From Lacticaseibacillus manihotivorans DSM 13343 = JCM 12514 (GTDB lineage: Bacteria > Bacillota > Bacilli > Lactobacillales > Lactobacillaceae), in contig NZ_AZEU01000232.1 of the NCBI RefSeq assembly GCF_001435035.1, positions 1-32,506 on the forward strand: 32,506 nucleotides of DNA. Direction: 5' to 3'. This document shows positions 31,988 to 32,506 of this stretch, in pieces. Every line of letters begins with the position of its first letter. The stretch's first letter is position 1. Made by a program: the position numbers and the translations under genes. Below the pieces are notes generated by a model. It was not told the DNA's origin, searched no databases, and saw only the letters and a list, made by a program, of their open reading frames with translations.

Positions 31988-32506
31988 TCAAGGCTGGTTT
32001 AATAATGTCGGTTTGGCGGTCAGTCGATAACGTTCAACCGGTCTGATTTGACTATGATCTTGATGACGTGAACATGATGTACTAGTCGATCCAGAATGTC
32101 GGCCGTCACTGTTGGGCTCTGGAAGATTTACACCTAGCCAGATAGATTCACATTGCAGGTAATAAATGGTGGAACAGCGTTCATACCCGGCGTTAATTAA
32201 TTGAAACAGAAGGTTGACTTCGTCATGATCAATTGACAGATAACCAATCTCATAAATTACCAATAGTTCGTAATGGGCATGGCGATTCATGCTCGGTCTA
32301 GATCTTCATTTTCGTACGCGCGTCAGTAGCTCACTATTGATGAATAGCATGCATTTTTCCTGACGACAGGATTCAATCCCAATGCCGAGGGGCGAGGTGT
32401 GTTTTGCCGACACCGGGCTACTGATGAAGACAAGCTGAAGGCGGCGAAGTGAATTGCCCAACTGGGCGTGCGGACAAATTCCTGGACTTCGGGTATGATG
32501 TCATTA
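31988..32506 (-). pseudogene. istB: Decayed IS21-type istB (ATP-binding helper of transposition)
   Basis: On the minus strand, fragments of IstB appear in several frames. GVGKTHLA, the Walker A motif, can be read near 32415-32435 only with frame changes. ESCRQEKCMLFINSELLTRV is followed by a stop. YELLVIYEIGYLSIDHDEVN covers the Walker B region (normally DELGYL, here YEIGYL). VTADILDRLVHHVHVIKI lies near 32040-32105 in a different frame again. It continues past the window edge. The damage is old and there is no functional gene. It marks the right border of the polysaccharide operon. Confidence 0.75.

Overview
The window looks like a chromosome segment of a low-to-mid-GC Gram-positive lactic acid bacterium, most likely Lactobacillaceae (Lacticaseibacillus-like). 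The pointers are strong AGGAGG-type ribosome binding sites, frequent TTG/GTG starts, an LPXTG-type surface protein, a CcpA-type cre site, a Wzd/Wze-type tyrosine-kinase pair and a DUF1659-DUF2922-YvrJ-GH25 cassette. Species cannot be fixed from the sequence alone.

Region by region. (1) 1-1740: a structured non-coding stretch with several terminators, then a leftward two-gene operon for an SPFH/stomatin-like membrane protein and a small NfeD-like partner. (2) 1880-6242: an unusual rightward region. It opens with a membrane-anchored GH25 homologue that has lost its catalytic acids. Two related modules follow, each made of a ~200-aa two-helix membrane protein gene and a set of ~90-aa basic proteins, with a YxeA-like gene between them. 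The first module is visibly decaying and both membrane-protein genes carry very early stop codons. (3) 6289-7529: a leftward DUF1659/DUF2922/YvrJ/GH25-lysozyme cassette; this lysozyme keeps its catalytic residues. (4) About 7594-9202: an IS110-family element with a structured non-coding left end that is a good candidate for a bridge RNA. (5) 9203-9804: a hairpin-rich non-coding stretch including a 114-bp imperfect palindrome. (6) 9805-11336: leftward cpsC-cpsD (chain-length regulator and tyrosine kinase). (7) 11675-14215: an unassigned protein and three tandem sigma-factor-like genes, the last one frameshifted. (8) 14882-18778: a very large cell-wall-anchored polysaccharide lyase of family PL8 under a cre-containing promoter region. 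(9) 19621-31962: the rightward exopolysaccharide operon: UDP-glucose dehydrogenase, six glycosyltransferases, Wzx flippase, Wzy polymerase and two membrane acyltransferases. (10) 18900-19331 and 31988-32506: decayed transposase and istB remnants that bracket the polysaccharide operon.

How it fits together. The right half is a Wzx/Wzy-dependent exopolysaccharide locus. Ugd supplies UDP-glucuronate, the glycosyltransferases build the repeat unit on a lipid carrier, Wzx flips it, Wzy polymerises it, the acyltransferases probably decorate it, and CpsC/CpsD control chain length. No priming sugar-phosphate transferase or CpsB-type phosphatase is visible, so those lie elsewhere. A surface PL8 lyase, whose family cleaves uronic-acid polysaccharides, sits beside a locus that makes a uronic-acid precursor; it could trim the cell's own polymer. 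The left half is richer in unexplained material. The duplicated membrane-protein/small-protein modules and the GH25 pseudoenzyme are the best candidates for an undescribed system.
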